A DNA stretch of 64,000 bases from an uncultured Eubacteriales bacterium (GTDB taxonomy: Bacteria > Bacillota > Clostridia > Oscillospirales > CAG-272), in NCBI GenBank assembly GCA_934525675.1, contig CAKSZH010000002.1, positions 197,184-261,183 on the forward strand. Direction: 5' to 3'. The notes below the pieces were generated by a model. It ran no database searches, was not told where the DNA came from, and worked only from the letters and a program-made list of their open reading frames with translations. The number at the start of each line of letters is the position of its first letter. Within the stretch, counting starts at the first letter, position 1. The position numbers were made by a program, and so were the translations under genes. Shown piece after piece: positions 50,184 through 60,877 of this stretch.

Positions 50184-51025
50184 TTATATGAAAGACATCT
50201 CGGTATCTCCTACTGTTGCGGTCTGAAGTGTCCTTCCCTCCCAGGTAAAGTTGTATTCGGTTCCGTTGTAGTATCGGAGCGGGTTCTTCAAACTGTCATA
50301 GGTCAAGGTGTACTGAGTATGATCGGTAATCTCCGTGCTGTAGCTTTCAAAGTATTTGGTCAGGCAGTCCTTCCACTTGGCGTCGGTATAGCTGTACCGA
50401 ACCTCATTCTGTACCTCCGCGAGCCCTCCGACCGAGTATGTGTATTTGTGCTTACGGAGCAGGTTTCCGAGGCCATCATAGGTATACAGATAGGTGCAGT
50501 TCTCAAGGACGTTGTTTTCGCGGTACAGCTGACCGAGCGCATCATAGATATAAGATGCAATCAGAACATGGTTTTTATATATCTCGGTGATCCGTCCTGC
50601 AGTATCGTAGGTGTACTGATAAGAAATCATCTCCGTTCCGTTTTTCGTATAATCAACAGATGTAACCCTGTCACCGATACGGTTTGCACTTGCGGATTGA
50701 TATGTATTTGTTCTGATCAGTGTTTTACCTCTAATGCCGGTCAGCGTTTGCGCTGTGATCGGTCAAAGGCGTCATATCCATACGATACAGCGGTCCCGGA
50801 GGAGGATGTCACAGAGGAAACGAGGTCCGGGTCCTCATCGTAGGATACAGTGGTCGTATTCTTCTGCCACTGGCTATCGGCACCCCGGAAGTAAACCGTT
50901 ACAGAATCGTCGGAACGGTAGACGGCTTTGGAAAGGATCTGACCGCTGAATGTCAGTTCCCGATCAACTCCCGCGGTTGCAGCATCCACATATTCGGTCA
51001 CTTCGCCCGTGAGTTCGTTTATCAC
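50184..51025 (-). pseudogene. Rhs/YD-repeat protein remnant
   Basis: Two frames together read YD-type repeats. The first is VDAATAGVDRELTFSGQILS, then TTTVSYDEDPDLVSSVTSSS and VSYGYDAFDRSQ. After a frame slip near 50745 come TNTYQSASANRIGDRVTSVD, YQYTYDTAGRITEIYKNHVL and SYIYDALGQLYREN. Rhs proteins are large secreted toxins or adhesins. Here only about 280 residues are left, without an N-terminal start (a TAA precedes) and without a toxin tip. It is a fragment. Confidence 0.75.
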
Positions 51026-51048
51026 TTAGTAAAAACCTTGTTACCCGG

Positions 51049-51114
51049 TTATTCTGCCCCTTCAATATTGGTATTCAAGATTTCCAGTACTTTTTCTACC
51101 GTGATTCTTTTCAT
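51049..51114 (-). CDS. 21-residue ORF with good ribosome site
   Basis: MKRITVEKVLEILNTNIEGA and a final Glu, behind AGAGGAG 7 bases before the ATG, between the ABC genes and the Rhs remnant. It could be a short peptide or the start of a lost larger gene; the pattern of a helix with regular Leu/Ile recalls the N-terminus of acyl carrier proteins, which would fit the FkbH remnant at 59478 (weak inference). Confidence 0.35.
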   Translation of the reverse strand: MKRITVEKVLEILNTNIEGAE

Positions 51115-51273
51115 TTCTTTCTCCTCTGAATACTCATGCGGATTGTACGCTTTTCCGACACTTACCGGTCGGCTGATCGGTCATCCCATGTCCTTATCCG
51201 TTTTACATTCAATTCTCAATTCGCATTTCCTTTTGCTTTCATGATAAAATACCTGATCCTGACCCGGAGTTCT

Positions 51274-53069
51274 TCATGCTTTCTTCTCTTTCTTCTGATA
51301 CTTTTCCGCCTGCACACGAAACATCTCCGCGTATTTCCCGTTCAACTCCATCAACTCCGCATGGGATCCCGATTCGATGATCTCTCCGTTTTCCAGCATA
51401 TAGATCACGTCTGCCATACAGGTCGTAGACAAGCGGTGGGAGATGAAAATGACGGTCTTATCAAACGCCGCGGACATCATCGCATGGTTAAGTTCGTACT
51501 CGCTCATGGGGTCAAGTGCCGAGGACGGTTCGTCGAGAATGACGATCTCCGAAGGCTTGGCAATCACGCGGGCAATGGCGATCTTCTGCGCTTCACCGCC
51601 TGACAGGTTCACGCCGTCGTTGTAGAATTCCTTCGTCAACTCGGAATCGATCCCATTTGGAAGCGTCGCCAGTTTCTCGGCAAAATTGCTGTTCTTCAGC
51701 GCGTACGTAACGGTATCACGGTCGGTCTCCCGATACACGTCCATTAAGACGTTTTCCGCGATCGTTGTCGCGTAAATGCGGTAATCCTGAAAACCGTACC
51801 GAACTGATCACGGTATGAATCCAGTCGGTACCGTTTGATATTTTCCTCGTTCACAAGGATCTCGCCCTCCGTCGGATCGTACAGGCGCATGAGCAGTTTG
51901 ATGAGCGTGGACTTCCCTGCTCCGTTGTAGCCGACCAGTGCGATCTTCTGCTTGGGCTTGATCTTCAGCGAGATATTCCGGAGTGTCGGCTGATCGTTTC
52001 CGGGATAAGTAAAGGTCACGTTGTTCAGTTCCATTCCAGAAAAGGGTTTCCCGCAGGGAACGGCGTCGATCGCGTCACGAATGACAGGCTCATAGTTCAG
52101 GAATTTCCGCAGCTTCTCGGCGTACAGTCCATGCTCCTTGAAGCCTGCAAACAGCGTGATAAACTGACGGACTCTCCAATACAAAGACCATCCGGCGTTG
52201 ATGCACGCGGCAAATTCTCCGAGAGAGATGGAGTGCTGGACACCGATCCGATATACCAGATAAATTATTATACCGACGTCGATGAGCATGGTAGTTGCCA
52301 TACTTTCCGCAGTAGATACGGCGAACAGTTTTTTCCCGTAACGGCGGAAAACGCCCTTGGTTTTCTCGATGGCGTCGTCAAAATCACGCTCAAGGATCTC
52401 ATCTGCGTGAGACAGGCGCAATTCTTTTGCGTAATCCGCAACGTAGTACACCCGTTCGATGTACTCCGACTTGTGACGGTAGGGGTTGCTCTCCGCGTCG
52501 CGCTGATACTTCATCTTGGTCCGCAGGGTCTGCAGTACCATGGCAAGCGCGACAGAAGCGAGAATGGCAAGAACAATCCAAACGTCCACCGTCAAAAGGA
52601 TTCCGATAACAGTAAAAATACTGAGTGCCGCCGAAAGGAATTTGTGAAACTCCATCATCACCGTCATTGCGCGGCTGTCCGCTTCATGATTTGCCCACAC
52701 AAAATCATTGAAGAATTCCGGGCTGTCATAGCAGGCCAGGTCGATTTTCGTCGCCTTTTCAAAGACCATCTCGTGCATTTTCCCGTGCAAGTTCATCCGC
52801 GCTCTCGGCTCCCACACCCGCCAGAAGGTATAGGTGTAAATTTCAGTCAACGTATAGATGCCCGCGACCACGGCAATCAGAACCAGTACCTGCTCGATCG
52901 GTGCATTCTTCTCGATCATATCAAACAGCAGTTTGGTAAAACCGATATTGGAAAGAGTACCGATAACACCATTCAAGAAGGATTTGAAGATGGTGGCAAA
53001 ATAGAATCCGGGTGTATAGCGTGCCACAAAGCCGAGCATATAAAAGTTGTTTCGGAAGGTCTTTTTCAT
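51274..53069 (-). pseudogene. ABC exporter, fused membrane and ATPase domains, one frameshift
   Basis: ATG 53069 overlaps the previous stop (ATGA). About 330 residues of membrane domain (YTPGFYFATIFKSFLNGVIG, then LIDVGIIIYLVYRIGVQ) lead to the ATPase with Walker A GYNGAGKS. After DQFGTVF the frame is lost: a missing C near 51793 changes FQDYR. The other frame continues with ATTIAENVLMDVYRE, the signature LSGGEAQKIAIARV, Walker B IVILDEPSSALD and FISHRLSTTC. Full length would be about 598 residues. All motifs are present across the two frames, so the lesion is recent or an assembly error. Confidence 0.8.
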
Positions 53070-54891
53070 GACGCGCTGCCCTCCTCCCGATAGTTTTCCG
53101 CTTGCTTCTCCCACATCTCGGCATACTTGCCGCCACGGGACAGAAGCTCTGCATGTGTTCCCTCCTCTGCGATCTGCCCATGATCCAGCAGATAGATCCG
53201 ATCCGCAAGGACTGCGGAGGAGAGTCGGTGAGAAATAAAGATGACCGCTTTGTCACGGCAAGCTCGCATCATTGCCTCGTACATTTTATATTCGGCGATC
53301 GGGTCAAGTGCTGAGGACGGCTCGTCGAGGATCACCACGTCACACGGCTTTGCAAATACGCGGGCAATGGCGATCTTCTGCGCCTCCCCGCCGGACAGGA
53401 CCGCACCCTTTTCGTCAAACTCACGGGTGAGAATCGTGTCCGCTCCGTGCGGTAGGGTTGAGACCTTGTCCCAGATGCCGCTGTCCTTCATTCCTTCGAC
53501 CGCCGCCTGCTTATCTTTCTCCGTCATGTGATCCTTGAGCAGGACATTTTCGGTCACACTCATGGAGAACACGCGGAAATCCTGAAAAACGGTCGCAAAG
53601 CGATCACGGTATTCAGACAGACGGTAGTCTCCGATGGGAACACCGCCGTATGTAATCGTTCCCCCGGTCACGTCATACAACCGCATGAGCAGTTTGACCA
53701 ACGTCGTCTTTCCCGCTCCATTTTGCCCGACCAACGCGATCTTCTCTCCCGGACGCACCGAAAGGGTGACACCCTTGAGAACGTCCTCCCCGTTTTCGGT
53801 ATAACGGAAGCTGACGTTATTCATGGACAGCACCGAAGGCGCGGGAACGTGAAGCCCTTCGGGATTCTCGGGAATTGTCGGTTCATATTCAAGGAAATGA
53901 CGGAGATTTTCAATGTACAGCGAATGATTGCAGAATTCGACGTACACATCGGAAACACCTTGCAAGGACCATGCCACCGAATTGATGGAGTTGATGACGA
54001 CCAGACAGTCGCCGAACAGCATGGTTTTGGACACAAGAGTACGGTAGGCAGAAAATGTGATGGCGCCGAGATACACCAGAACATCAAAGACAAAGTCAAA
54101 GATAAAATCAAAGAACGCGATCTTCCAACCGTATTTGTGAATAACCTGCTTGAGATCTGCAAGAGCCTCCCTGAACTGCCGGAACAAGACTTTTGAAATG
54201 CCCGAAAGACGAATCTCCTTTGCATACTCGGTCATGAAAAACACGCGGCGGATATAGTTATGCTTTCTGGATTTCTCGCAATCTGCATATTGTAATCGTA
54301 ACGCACCTGATTGCGTTTCTTGCCAAGAAACAGATTCAGAAAAAACGGAAGAAGTGCGAATACGATCAACACCGGATCGATCGTAAAGATCACAAAAGAC
54401 ATGGCGGAGATCGTGAAAATACAACTGACGATCTCACACAGCGAATTCAACACCGCGCTTGCCCTTCCGGTCGCTTCCCCCAATGCCTTTACATACTTGT
54501 CGTAGAATTCAGGCGACTCAAAGCAAGCGATCTCCACGCTTGACGCCTTGGCAAAGATCTCCTTTTGCAGAGCTTGTTCGAGTTTCTTGTTTACAACCGG
54601 GAAGTATATCTCATTGTAATAATTGCTAAGCAGGCAAAGGAGCAACCGGAACGCAGCGACGGCGAGAAGAAAGATCAGGATACTTTGAAACGGAGTACCG
54701 GTCTGGAGCCCGTTGATAACGAACTTCAGCACATACACATTGAACAGGACATCCGATACACTGCCAAGCAGGTTGAGAATCAGCGCAAATGCGATCAATC
54801 CCGGCGTTGCTTTGTGAATCTTCTTCAGCAAATAGAGATTGTTTCCTATGATCGGCTTTTTTGATTTTTTTGTCTTGTTTTTTGATTTCAT
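53066..54891 (-). pseudogene. ABC exporter partner, one frameshift
   Basis: The frame from 54891 begins with a Lys-rich leader and ATPGLIAFALILNLLGSVSD, then IDPVLIVFALLPFFLNLFLG. It stays in frame to NMQIA, where one G is missing near 54280. The continuing frame gives SRKHNYIRRVFFMTEYAKEI, membrane segments, Walker A GQNGAGKT, LSGGEAQKIAIARV, VVILDEPSSALD and FISHRLSSAV, ending at 53066. The full length of about 608 residues matches half-transporters that pair as exporters; the two genes are coupled. Peptide export is the likely job, by analogy with such pairs next to nucleotidyltransferases. Confidence 0.8.
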
Positions 54892-54959
54892 ATCATGCCT
54901 CTCAGAATCAGAAAGTACGATAAAGGGGCAGAGTACGTTGAAATTTTTGTCATCGGCAC

Positions 54960-55784
54960 CTATCCAAATATATTTCGATAATCACGAATCGCTTGATCGT
55001 CAAATATCTTGTCCACCAGATTGATACAATGATATAAACAGGTATTTGTTTGAAGTCGCTTTGACAATATCGCCAAGCGTTCTTTATTCGGTTTGCAATT
55101 AATTAAGTAAAAATACATATCACTAAGCTTATCGAAATACTGTAACAAATTCGATTCATCGTCAGTGGACTTCAGTAAGCGAAAGCAATACTTACACAAT
55201 AGTATAAATTCGGTAACAGAATCAATCCTGTTTACCGCAACTCCGAAATACTCTTTTTTACAAATATGTTGCCAAATTACTGAAGAGTCTATGAAAGGTG
55301 GTTCTATTGCAAACGGGAGGAAAGAAATAATCTTGATTGATAAACATGGACAAAGCTCACTTGAAAACTTTTGGGTATATGTAACAATATCTGATTGAGC
55401 ATAGCTGGTTTCCACATAGTAATTGTTAGCCATCCATTCCTTCAAGCAAAGCAGATCCTCACTACGAATAAAAAGGATCAATTCCTGCTGTGGAACCGTA
55501 TTGAAGACTTTACCGTATACACTGTAAGATAAAACACTTTCGTTCAATATTACATATTGTATCGGTGGCTCTTCAAGAAACCGTCGGAATAAACGTACCT
55601 GTTCCCGTATCAAGTCCGCATTTTTCGTAGCCACCTGACACAAACAATGTGAATACTTCTGATCATTGCTTTTATAGAGCAGATATTCTCCTCCATTTTG
55701 ATATAAAAAATCAGAAATATCGCAATCTGGTTTTTCACCTTTCACAAGTAACCGAATGGATTTACAAATTTCTTGTGTTATCAT
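54960..55784 (-). CDS. Nucleotidyltransferase-family protein of a biosynthetic cluster
   Basis: 274 residues from the ATG at 55784 behind GAAAGGA. SHCLCQVATKNADLIREQVR, YVILNESVLSYSVYGKVFNT and the paired EWMANNYYVETSYAQSD segment resemble the uncharacterised nucleotidyltransferase family (NTP_transf_5) that often lies beside peptide exporters in RiPP-like clusters. The classic GS..D..D motif is not obvious, so the assignment rests on overall pattern and position. Downstream come the two ABC exporter genes. Confidence 0.55.
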   Translation of the reverse strand: MITQEICKSIRLLVKGEKPDCDISDFLYQNGGEYLLYKSNDQKYSHCLCQVATKNADLIREQVRLFRRFLEEPPIQYVILNESVLSYSVYGKVFNTVPQQELILFIRSEDLLCLKEWMANNYYVETSYAQSDIVTYTQKFSSELCPCLSIKIISFLPFAIEPPFIDSSVIWQHICKKEYFGVAVNRIDSVTEFILLCKYCFRLLKSTDDESNLLQYFDKLSDMYFYLINCKPNKERLAILSKRLQTNTCLYHCINLVDKIFDDQAIRDYRNIFG

Positions 55785-55842
55785 TGTTTTTCCTTTCAAA
55801 ATTACAATCTGACACAACGTTTTCCTCTGTCAACTATTTTAC

Positions 55843-58344
55843 TCAAACAATTGGTTCGATCGGCATTCCGAACTCTATGATCCTTGAATAAGTTTTCCCG
55901 TCAAAAATCAAAGCATCATTATTCAGATACGGATGTAACCCGTATGTATATGACGGCAGAATCAACTTTCGGGTAAACAGATTATGAGAAAAAAGTTTGT
56001 CGCAATTACAGCTGATATACAGAATGCTGTTGTCTTTGGCAAACGGGTTTTCCATCACCTGCATGATGCAATACTGCCCGGTATACCGTGTTCCACGGTA
56101 TTCGTAACCGGAGGGATCCGTCTGAATTCCAGCAGATCGTCTGATTAAGTCCACATATCGGTTTCCTTCTGTGTGTTTATCAATGAAAATAATTGCATTC
56201 ATTGACAACAATTCGGGGGAAAGCTTATCCATCCTATACTGCGGATAATCCACATTGATAAGGGGGTCAAATCCGAAGCTAATTGGCTTTGCAAACACCT
56301 CTGCTACTGCTTGATATTCCGGAGAAGAAATAATTACCAAGGGCGAAAGATATACGTCCAATAACCCGTTGCCTTTAAAAATGCGACTGACACACGCTGC
56401 TTGGCCCGACAGAAGGTACTTGCTACCACTCCGGATGAAATGCAAAGTCGGCTCGAGACAGTCATGCAGGGTGAATTCGCAAGAATTGATCACTACTTTA
56501 AATCGCTTACGCCGAACCCCGTCTGGAACAGTGATGGTCAGTCCCGTGGCGTTATGAACAGTGATCCGAATTTCGCTTGTGTTCCATGTCGCATGAAAAC
56601 CGGCGTTTCTTTTCCCGAACTCGATCCCGTCTAATTGAACCCAATAAGCCTTCAGATGCCGATGACGTTCCGTAAAAAATTGTATGCTTTTGGGTAATAC
56701 ATCCTTTCTTGATCGTACCAGTTGCCGCAGAATATAGGTATTAAACTGTAATAAGGACAAGTAAGAATGAGAAAAACCCCTGATAACATGGAATTCACAG
56801 TTTTCGGGGTTGCGTTTTATCGCGCGGAGAAACCGTCTCTCGTCCCTATCAGAAAATATCTCCCGTTCTGCGTATATGAAATACCTGTTGATATTGCTGA
56901 TATTACCCATTTCGGTCGCGTGTATATAGCCCCCGCAAGCAAACAAACCGGCATACCGATCCGGGAAAGACTGCGCTTGTACGATAGCCGCCGACCCGCC
57001 ATTTGAGTGACCCATAATAAATATCCGATTGGAATCGATTGGATACATATCACAAACTTTTTCAATAATCTCGTTGATTGACGCTTCGCCGATATAACTT
57101 CCAAGCGTTACACCTCTTCCGGTTATATCCACACAGATTACCCGTCCACTCCCCGGAAACCCGGAAACAAGGGCATCTGTATAATACGAATATTGACGTA
57201 CGGAAGCAATGATCAACAATCCATACTGCTTATCAGGAGAATAGCTTGGGGGTGTTACCACCTGGAACCAGATGTTCTTTAAATCCAATTTTGATTGAAA
57301 ATAAGCTATATGAACGCCCGGCGAATGGAACGATCTTTGGAATTCGCCGTTTCGGATAGATTGCAAAATGTTTTTTAATTCGAAAAGCGTTTCAAACCAG
57401 TCATCCAATTCTTTGGTTTGAAGAATGCTGATGTTGGCTTCCAGCGCACTTCTTTCGTCAGCAGACAATTCGTTATACAGGAGCATGTTTTCAGCTTCCC
57501 TTATCATATCGTCAGCAAGCGCCGCAGGATCACCCACATAAATACGACATTGTTTATTCCCAAAGCCTCCCGTTGACAGTCGATATCGGAATCGCAATTC
57601 TAAACAATGGCATTTTCTGGTTTGATCCAAACACAATTGTTCAAGCGGAATAAAATATTGGCGCAACGGATGACACTTCATCCGTTGCAATTTTGTACCG
57701 TCTTCAGCGTCAAAGAGCGTCACCCAAATATCGGAATCATTTGATACCTCAAGAGTATCATTCGGTACGATCATGAATCGAAAGGTATCGCAATAATCCA
57801 GAATCACTTCATTTTTACGAATGAAGATCTCACCTTTTTGGACAAATGTATTGTTACGGCATACGGACGCTTCAGGATGTAATCTCTCGTTTTCCATTCG
57901 GTTCAAGCGAACAGACATACAAAAATCAGCTGACACACACGGGATCTCAAAACAAAACCTATTTCTTCCCTTCTTCAGCTTCAAAGTATATATTGAATTC
58001 ACCATGGCGCCGAGTATGCTGAAGAACTCTCCGTTTAACCATAATCTTTGCGAGCAGGAAGAATAGGAAATCAAGCAACAATCGGTTTCTTCTTTACATA
58101 ATACATCAAAATAAAGGCAGGCATGGCATCCTGTTACCTGAGGAGTCAGATCAAAATTCAAAAGGTCATCGTTTCGACCTGTACAATCGAGAACGGAGGT
58201 AGTAACTAATACTGAGAAAACCTTATGTACCAATCCTGGCATTTCTGAAATTGATTCAATATCGAAAACCGATTCATTTTGCTCATATTGAAACAGAGCT
58301 CTTTTGACTATAGTTGGGAAATTCTTGTACAGCCAATATTTCAT
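55843..58344 (-). CDS. Large protein with a central serine-hydrolase (alpha/beta) domain
   Basis: 833 residues from the ATG at 58344 behind AGAGGAAG. The first 350 residues look like beta-sandwich modules (FRFMIVPNDTLEVSNDSDIW). Residues about 350-540 are an alpha/beta hydrolase: the nucleophile Ser447 is in FIMGHSNGGSAA and a His526 in IRGFSHSYLS is the likely catalytic base. The C-terminal part (INVDYPQYRMDKLSPELL, GTRYTGQYCIMQVMENP) is unassigned. There is no signal peptide. A prolyl-oligopeptidase- or esterase-type role in maturation of the exported product is inferred. Confidence 0.7.
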   Translation of the reverse strand: MKYWLYKNFPTIVKRALFQYEQNESVFDIESISEMPGLVHKVFSVLVTTSVLDCTGRNDDLLNFDLTPQVTGCHACLYFDVLCKEETDCCLISYSSCSQRLWLNGEFFSILGAMVNSIYTLKLKKGRNRFCFEIPCVSADFCMSVRLNRMENERLHPEASVCRNNTFVQKGEIFIRKNEVILDYCDTFRFMIVPNDTLEVSNDSDIWVTLFDAEDGTKLQRMKCHPLRQYFIPLEQLCLDQTRKCHCLELRFRYRLSTGGFGNKQCRIYVGDPAALADDMIREAENMLLYNELSADERSALEANISILQTKELDDWFETLFELKNILQSIRNGEFQRSFHSPGVHIAYFQSKLDLKNIWFQVVTPPSYSPDKQYGLLIIASVRQYSYYTDALVSGFPGSGRVICVDITGRGVTLGSYIGEASINEIIEKVCDMYPIDSNRIFIMGHSNGGSAAIVQAQSFPDRYAGLFACGGYIHATEMGNISNINRYFIYAEREIFSDRDERRFLRAIKRNPENCEFHVIRGFSHSYLSLLQFNTYILRQLVRSRKDVLPKSIQFFTERHRHLKAYWVQLDGIEFGKRNAGFHATWNTSEIRITVHNATGLTITVPDGVRRKRFKVVINSCEFTLHDCLEPTLHFIRSGSKYLLSGQAACVSRIFKGNGLLDVYLSPLVIISSPEYQAVAEVFAKPISFGFDPLINVDYPQYRMDKLSPELLSMNAIIFIDKHTEGNRYVDLIRRSAGIQTDPSGYEYRGTRYTGQYCIMQVMENPFAKDNSILYISCNCDKLFSHNLFTRKLILPSYTYGLHPYLNNDALIFDGKTYSRIIEFGMPIEPIV

Positions 58345-58434
58345 AATTTGCTTCCTCTTGTATATCGGGGTATTAATATTAAGGGGAATCCTCAAGTTCT
58401 CCTAAAAATGATCTATCTACACATTATCCTTATT

Positions 58435-59310
58435 TTATATTTTCATACACATGCGGTCACATTCCGCGACAGTTGTCCGATAGGAATTCATGGCAGTTGT
58501 CCATCCCTCCGGGAAACGGTATTGCCCCGTCAGGTACGTAAAATGTTCCAAGAGTCCGTGCCGATGCTCCGCAATGAAATTCATCGTTCATATTTCCGGA
58601 ATGACAGCGGGCAATCGCGAGGGATTTTGCGAGCAACGCAAAATTGGCAGCATGCCCGAGGTAAATCCCTAAGGAATTCTCCGGAGCACAATGGTGATCT
58701 AGTACGGTCTGTTCATTGTTGATGTAGTCTGCCAATCGGGAGAGAAACCGATTAAAAGAAAAGGATAGGCGCCGCACAGATTGTCCGGAATACGGAAAGC
58801 TATCAATTGCGCTTTTTCTGATGAACCAGAATAACCCGAACGGTAAGCCTCCTCCAATTCCCCGGCAGGATAGAAAACCTCCTTTTAGTGATAGTCAACC
58901 TGAGTGATCGCAAAAAACCATTGCGGTCGGCATCGTAGCCGTATAAGAGCGAATCGTGGATGTAACCGCCTTGTTGATAGGAGACCATAGCACTCAGCTT
59001 GGATTCATCTAAGAATATATAGATGAAATTTCGGCTTCTGTGATTTGCTTCCGGCAAAAATCCGCCACGGAGAAGTTAGTAGGTTCTGTTGTATCCTTTG
59101 GAATTACATAGTAAGAAAAGGCTTTTTCCCGTGCCAATGTGGAATGCAGGGAGAGGCCGATGTACAGTAGAATCCCGTTCGGGATACTGTAGATGTTGAT
59201 AAAACTTTCGTTCAGCACGGAAGCAATCGTCGGTCACGCCGAGACAGCGCTTCAGGCAAGGCAGTCAGCAAAAAGAAATTCATTTTAGTTTCTGCGAGAG
59301 GAAGTCTCAT
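58435..59310 (-). pseudogene. Multiply frameshifted gene of the biosynthetic cluster
   Basis: Protein-like pieces alternate between frames from ATG 59310: MRLPLAETKMNFFLLTALPE, then NESFINIYSIPNGILLYIGL, then DESKLSAMVSYQQGGYIHDS and LYGYDADRNGF. Next come FYPAGELEEAYRSGYSG, then LADYINNEQTVLD, and last FIAEHRHGLLEHFTYLTGQY with stop at 58435. At least four frame changes and several stops occur. Read together, a protein of about 290 residues is lost. Similar genes of unknown role accompany nucleotidyltransferase and ABC genes in Clostridia (impression, not proved). Confidence 0.5.
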
Positions 59311-59477
59311 AGAGCACTCCTATTCGTGTTTGATTAAATACTGAAGGAAGTGCGTCATTCTTCCATTGTTTACTGCCTTTTTGAATAAATGAAATAGGTA
59401 TTACTAAAAAGCAACATTACGTGCAGCAACCGCCATATCTTCAAAAGCTGTTTGCGAATTCATAGATGCGGATTTCG

Positions 59478-59801
59478 TTATGTTATTCCTGAATCAACCC
59501 AAGACACCTCATATTCTCCAAGAATATCTCTAATATCACCATTTTTATTCGTATTGCTAAACCGATATCTTGTGATTTTGTGCTTTTTCTTCATTTCAGC
59601 TAACATAGTCATTTCTATATTTCTACCGAGTGCCCTGCATGATAAGTTGAAAAGCCGGGGCTCGTCACCTTCAATGGCAATCGCACCCACGATGCCAAGA
59701 TCTGAAAAACAGTCTGAGACTCTAACCGAATAAATTTGAATTCCGGCTTTGTTACATATGTTTTCAATTCTTCGACGGTATAACATCGCAATATTGTTCA
59801 C
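59478..59801 (-). pseudogene. C-terminal piece of an FkbH-like HAD protein
   Basis: 107 residues: IQIYSVRVSDCFSDLGIVGA, then LSCRALGRNIEMTMLAEMKK. In HAD-IIIC/FkbH proteins the matching segment is the strongly conserved DRFGD.GIVG and SCRVLGR..E. These proteins load glyceryl units on carrier proteins. The HAD core upstream is missing and the start overlaps the MutS-like remnant, so this is a fragment. Confidence 0.65.
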
Positions 59802-60111
59802 ATAATCTTACCTTTAAGAATAGTTCTTCTATACGATTTTGAGCTGATTCCATTCCATTTTTGATTTGATCTAATCCTGCTAACAAACTGAATAATCGGC
59901 ACCATTTTTCGTATTCTTCCGAATTTTCCATCTGTTGAAACATTTCCTGACGTGCCCAGATTGTCCTTTTGTCAACACCGGTTTTCAGAAAAATTTTACG
60001 AACATTTTCCGGGAAAACAGCTCCCCCTAGATCATTCAGTGTTTGTGCGTCAACAAACAAACCGGACAAGGGTTTCTCGTAAAATAGCAGAGATGGTATC
60101 AATTCTATCAT
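59764..60111 (-). pseudogene. N-terminal piece of a MutS-related protein
   Basis: 115 residues starting MIELIPSLLFYEKPLSGLFV, then DAQTLNDLGGAVFPENVRKI and IWARQEMFQQMENSEEYEKW. This resembles the opening of MutS-related proteins (a DAQTLNDL-type helix followed by the RQE..F segment). The core and ATPase domain are absent; the frame ends within the start of the FkbH-like piece, a deletion junction. The ATG overlaps the previous stop. Confidence 0.5.
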
Positions 60112-60671
60112 TCTTCTGCCTCCAATCTCCTGAGAAACCCGTTCAGTGAATATATTGTACTTTCATATAATGCATCACCGTTCCCGATGGACTTGTAAGT
60201 TTTCCCTTCCTGCAAAAACAGATTTCCTCCCGGGCAAATCAACCGCGTACAATGCCGATATCTCCCCCCCCATTCTGGTTGAAAATGATACCAAAAATCA
60301 CAACACGGTACGGATTGTTTTTTTGACCTAATGGGCATTTTCAAAAGTCCTCCCATTGAACCAATCAAAACGAACAGGTATTCCGAAAACCTCGTACGAT
60401 CATTATTATAATAATAGTTACGTCTTCGGTTAAAAACGCCGTCAAGCACAAGAGAATATACATTTTTATCTGTAACAATATAACAATCGCATCGGGTTTT
60501 CGAACATCCCAAAAACCAGAAAATATGGGTGCTGACAAAAAGAAATTTCTTTCTTTTACACAGTTTTTTGATTCTATAGCGAAGTATACTCCGGATAAAA
60601 ATCCAACGAAATAAACGAACCATCAAAATGAACAAGAGAATTCCAACAATTCCCAGAAGAATCCAAATCAA
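60108..60671 (-). CDS. Membrane-anchored hypothetical protein with TTG start after a G10 tract
   Basis: 187 residues. One or two N-terminal membrane helices (WILLGIVGILLFILMVRLFR) and a basic stretch (RYRIKKLCKRKKFLFVSTH) precede a soluble part with CDCYIVTDKNVYSLVLDGVF. The start is a TTG at 60671; a run of ten G on the minus strand (60694-60685) lies 13 bases before it and could serve as a slippery ribosome site. The end overlaps the MutS-like fragment. The family is unknown. Confidence 0.55.
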   Translation of the reverse strand: MIWILLGIVGILLFILMVRLFRWIFIRSILRYRIKKLCKRKKFLFVSTHIFWFLGCSKTRCDCYIVTDKNVYSLVLDGVFNRRRNYYYNNDRTRFSEYLFVLIGSMGGLLKMPIRSKKQSVPCCDFWYHFQPEWGGRYRHCTRLICPGGNLFLQEGKTYKSIGNGDALYESTIYSLNGFLRRLEAEE

Positions 60672-60877
60672 AAAATCAATACGTCCCCCCCCCCAATCAA
60701 TAAATCATTTCTCCTGATCGCATTAATCTTTTAGCAAATGAAATGTAATAACGATCTAATTGACTTCTTAATGTGTATGTATCTTTTAAAAAACATTGAT
60801 ATTTTTTCAATTATGGGATTGAATTGTTTTTTTCATAAAATCTCCTTATCATATTTTTATATGCCAGTAGTCAAGGG

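Noticed and set aside
50184..51025. A functional Rhs toxin with immunity gene
   Set aside because: The start, most repeats and the toxin tip are missing, and a frame slip is present. No immunity-like gene follows.
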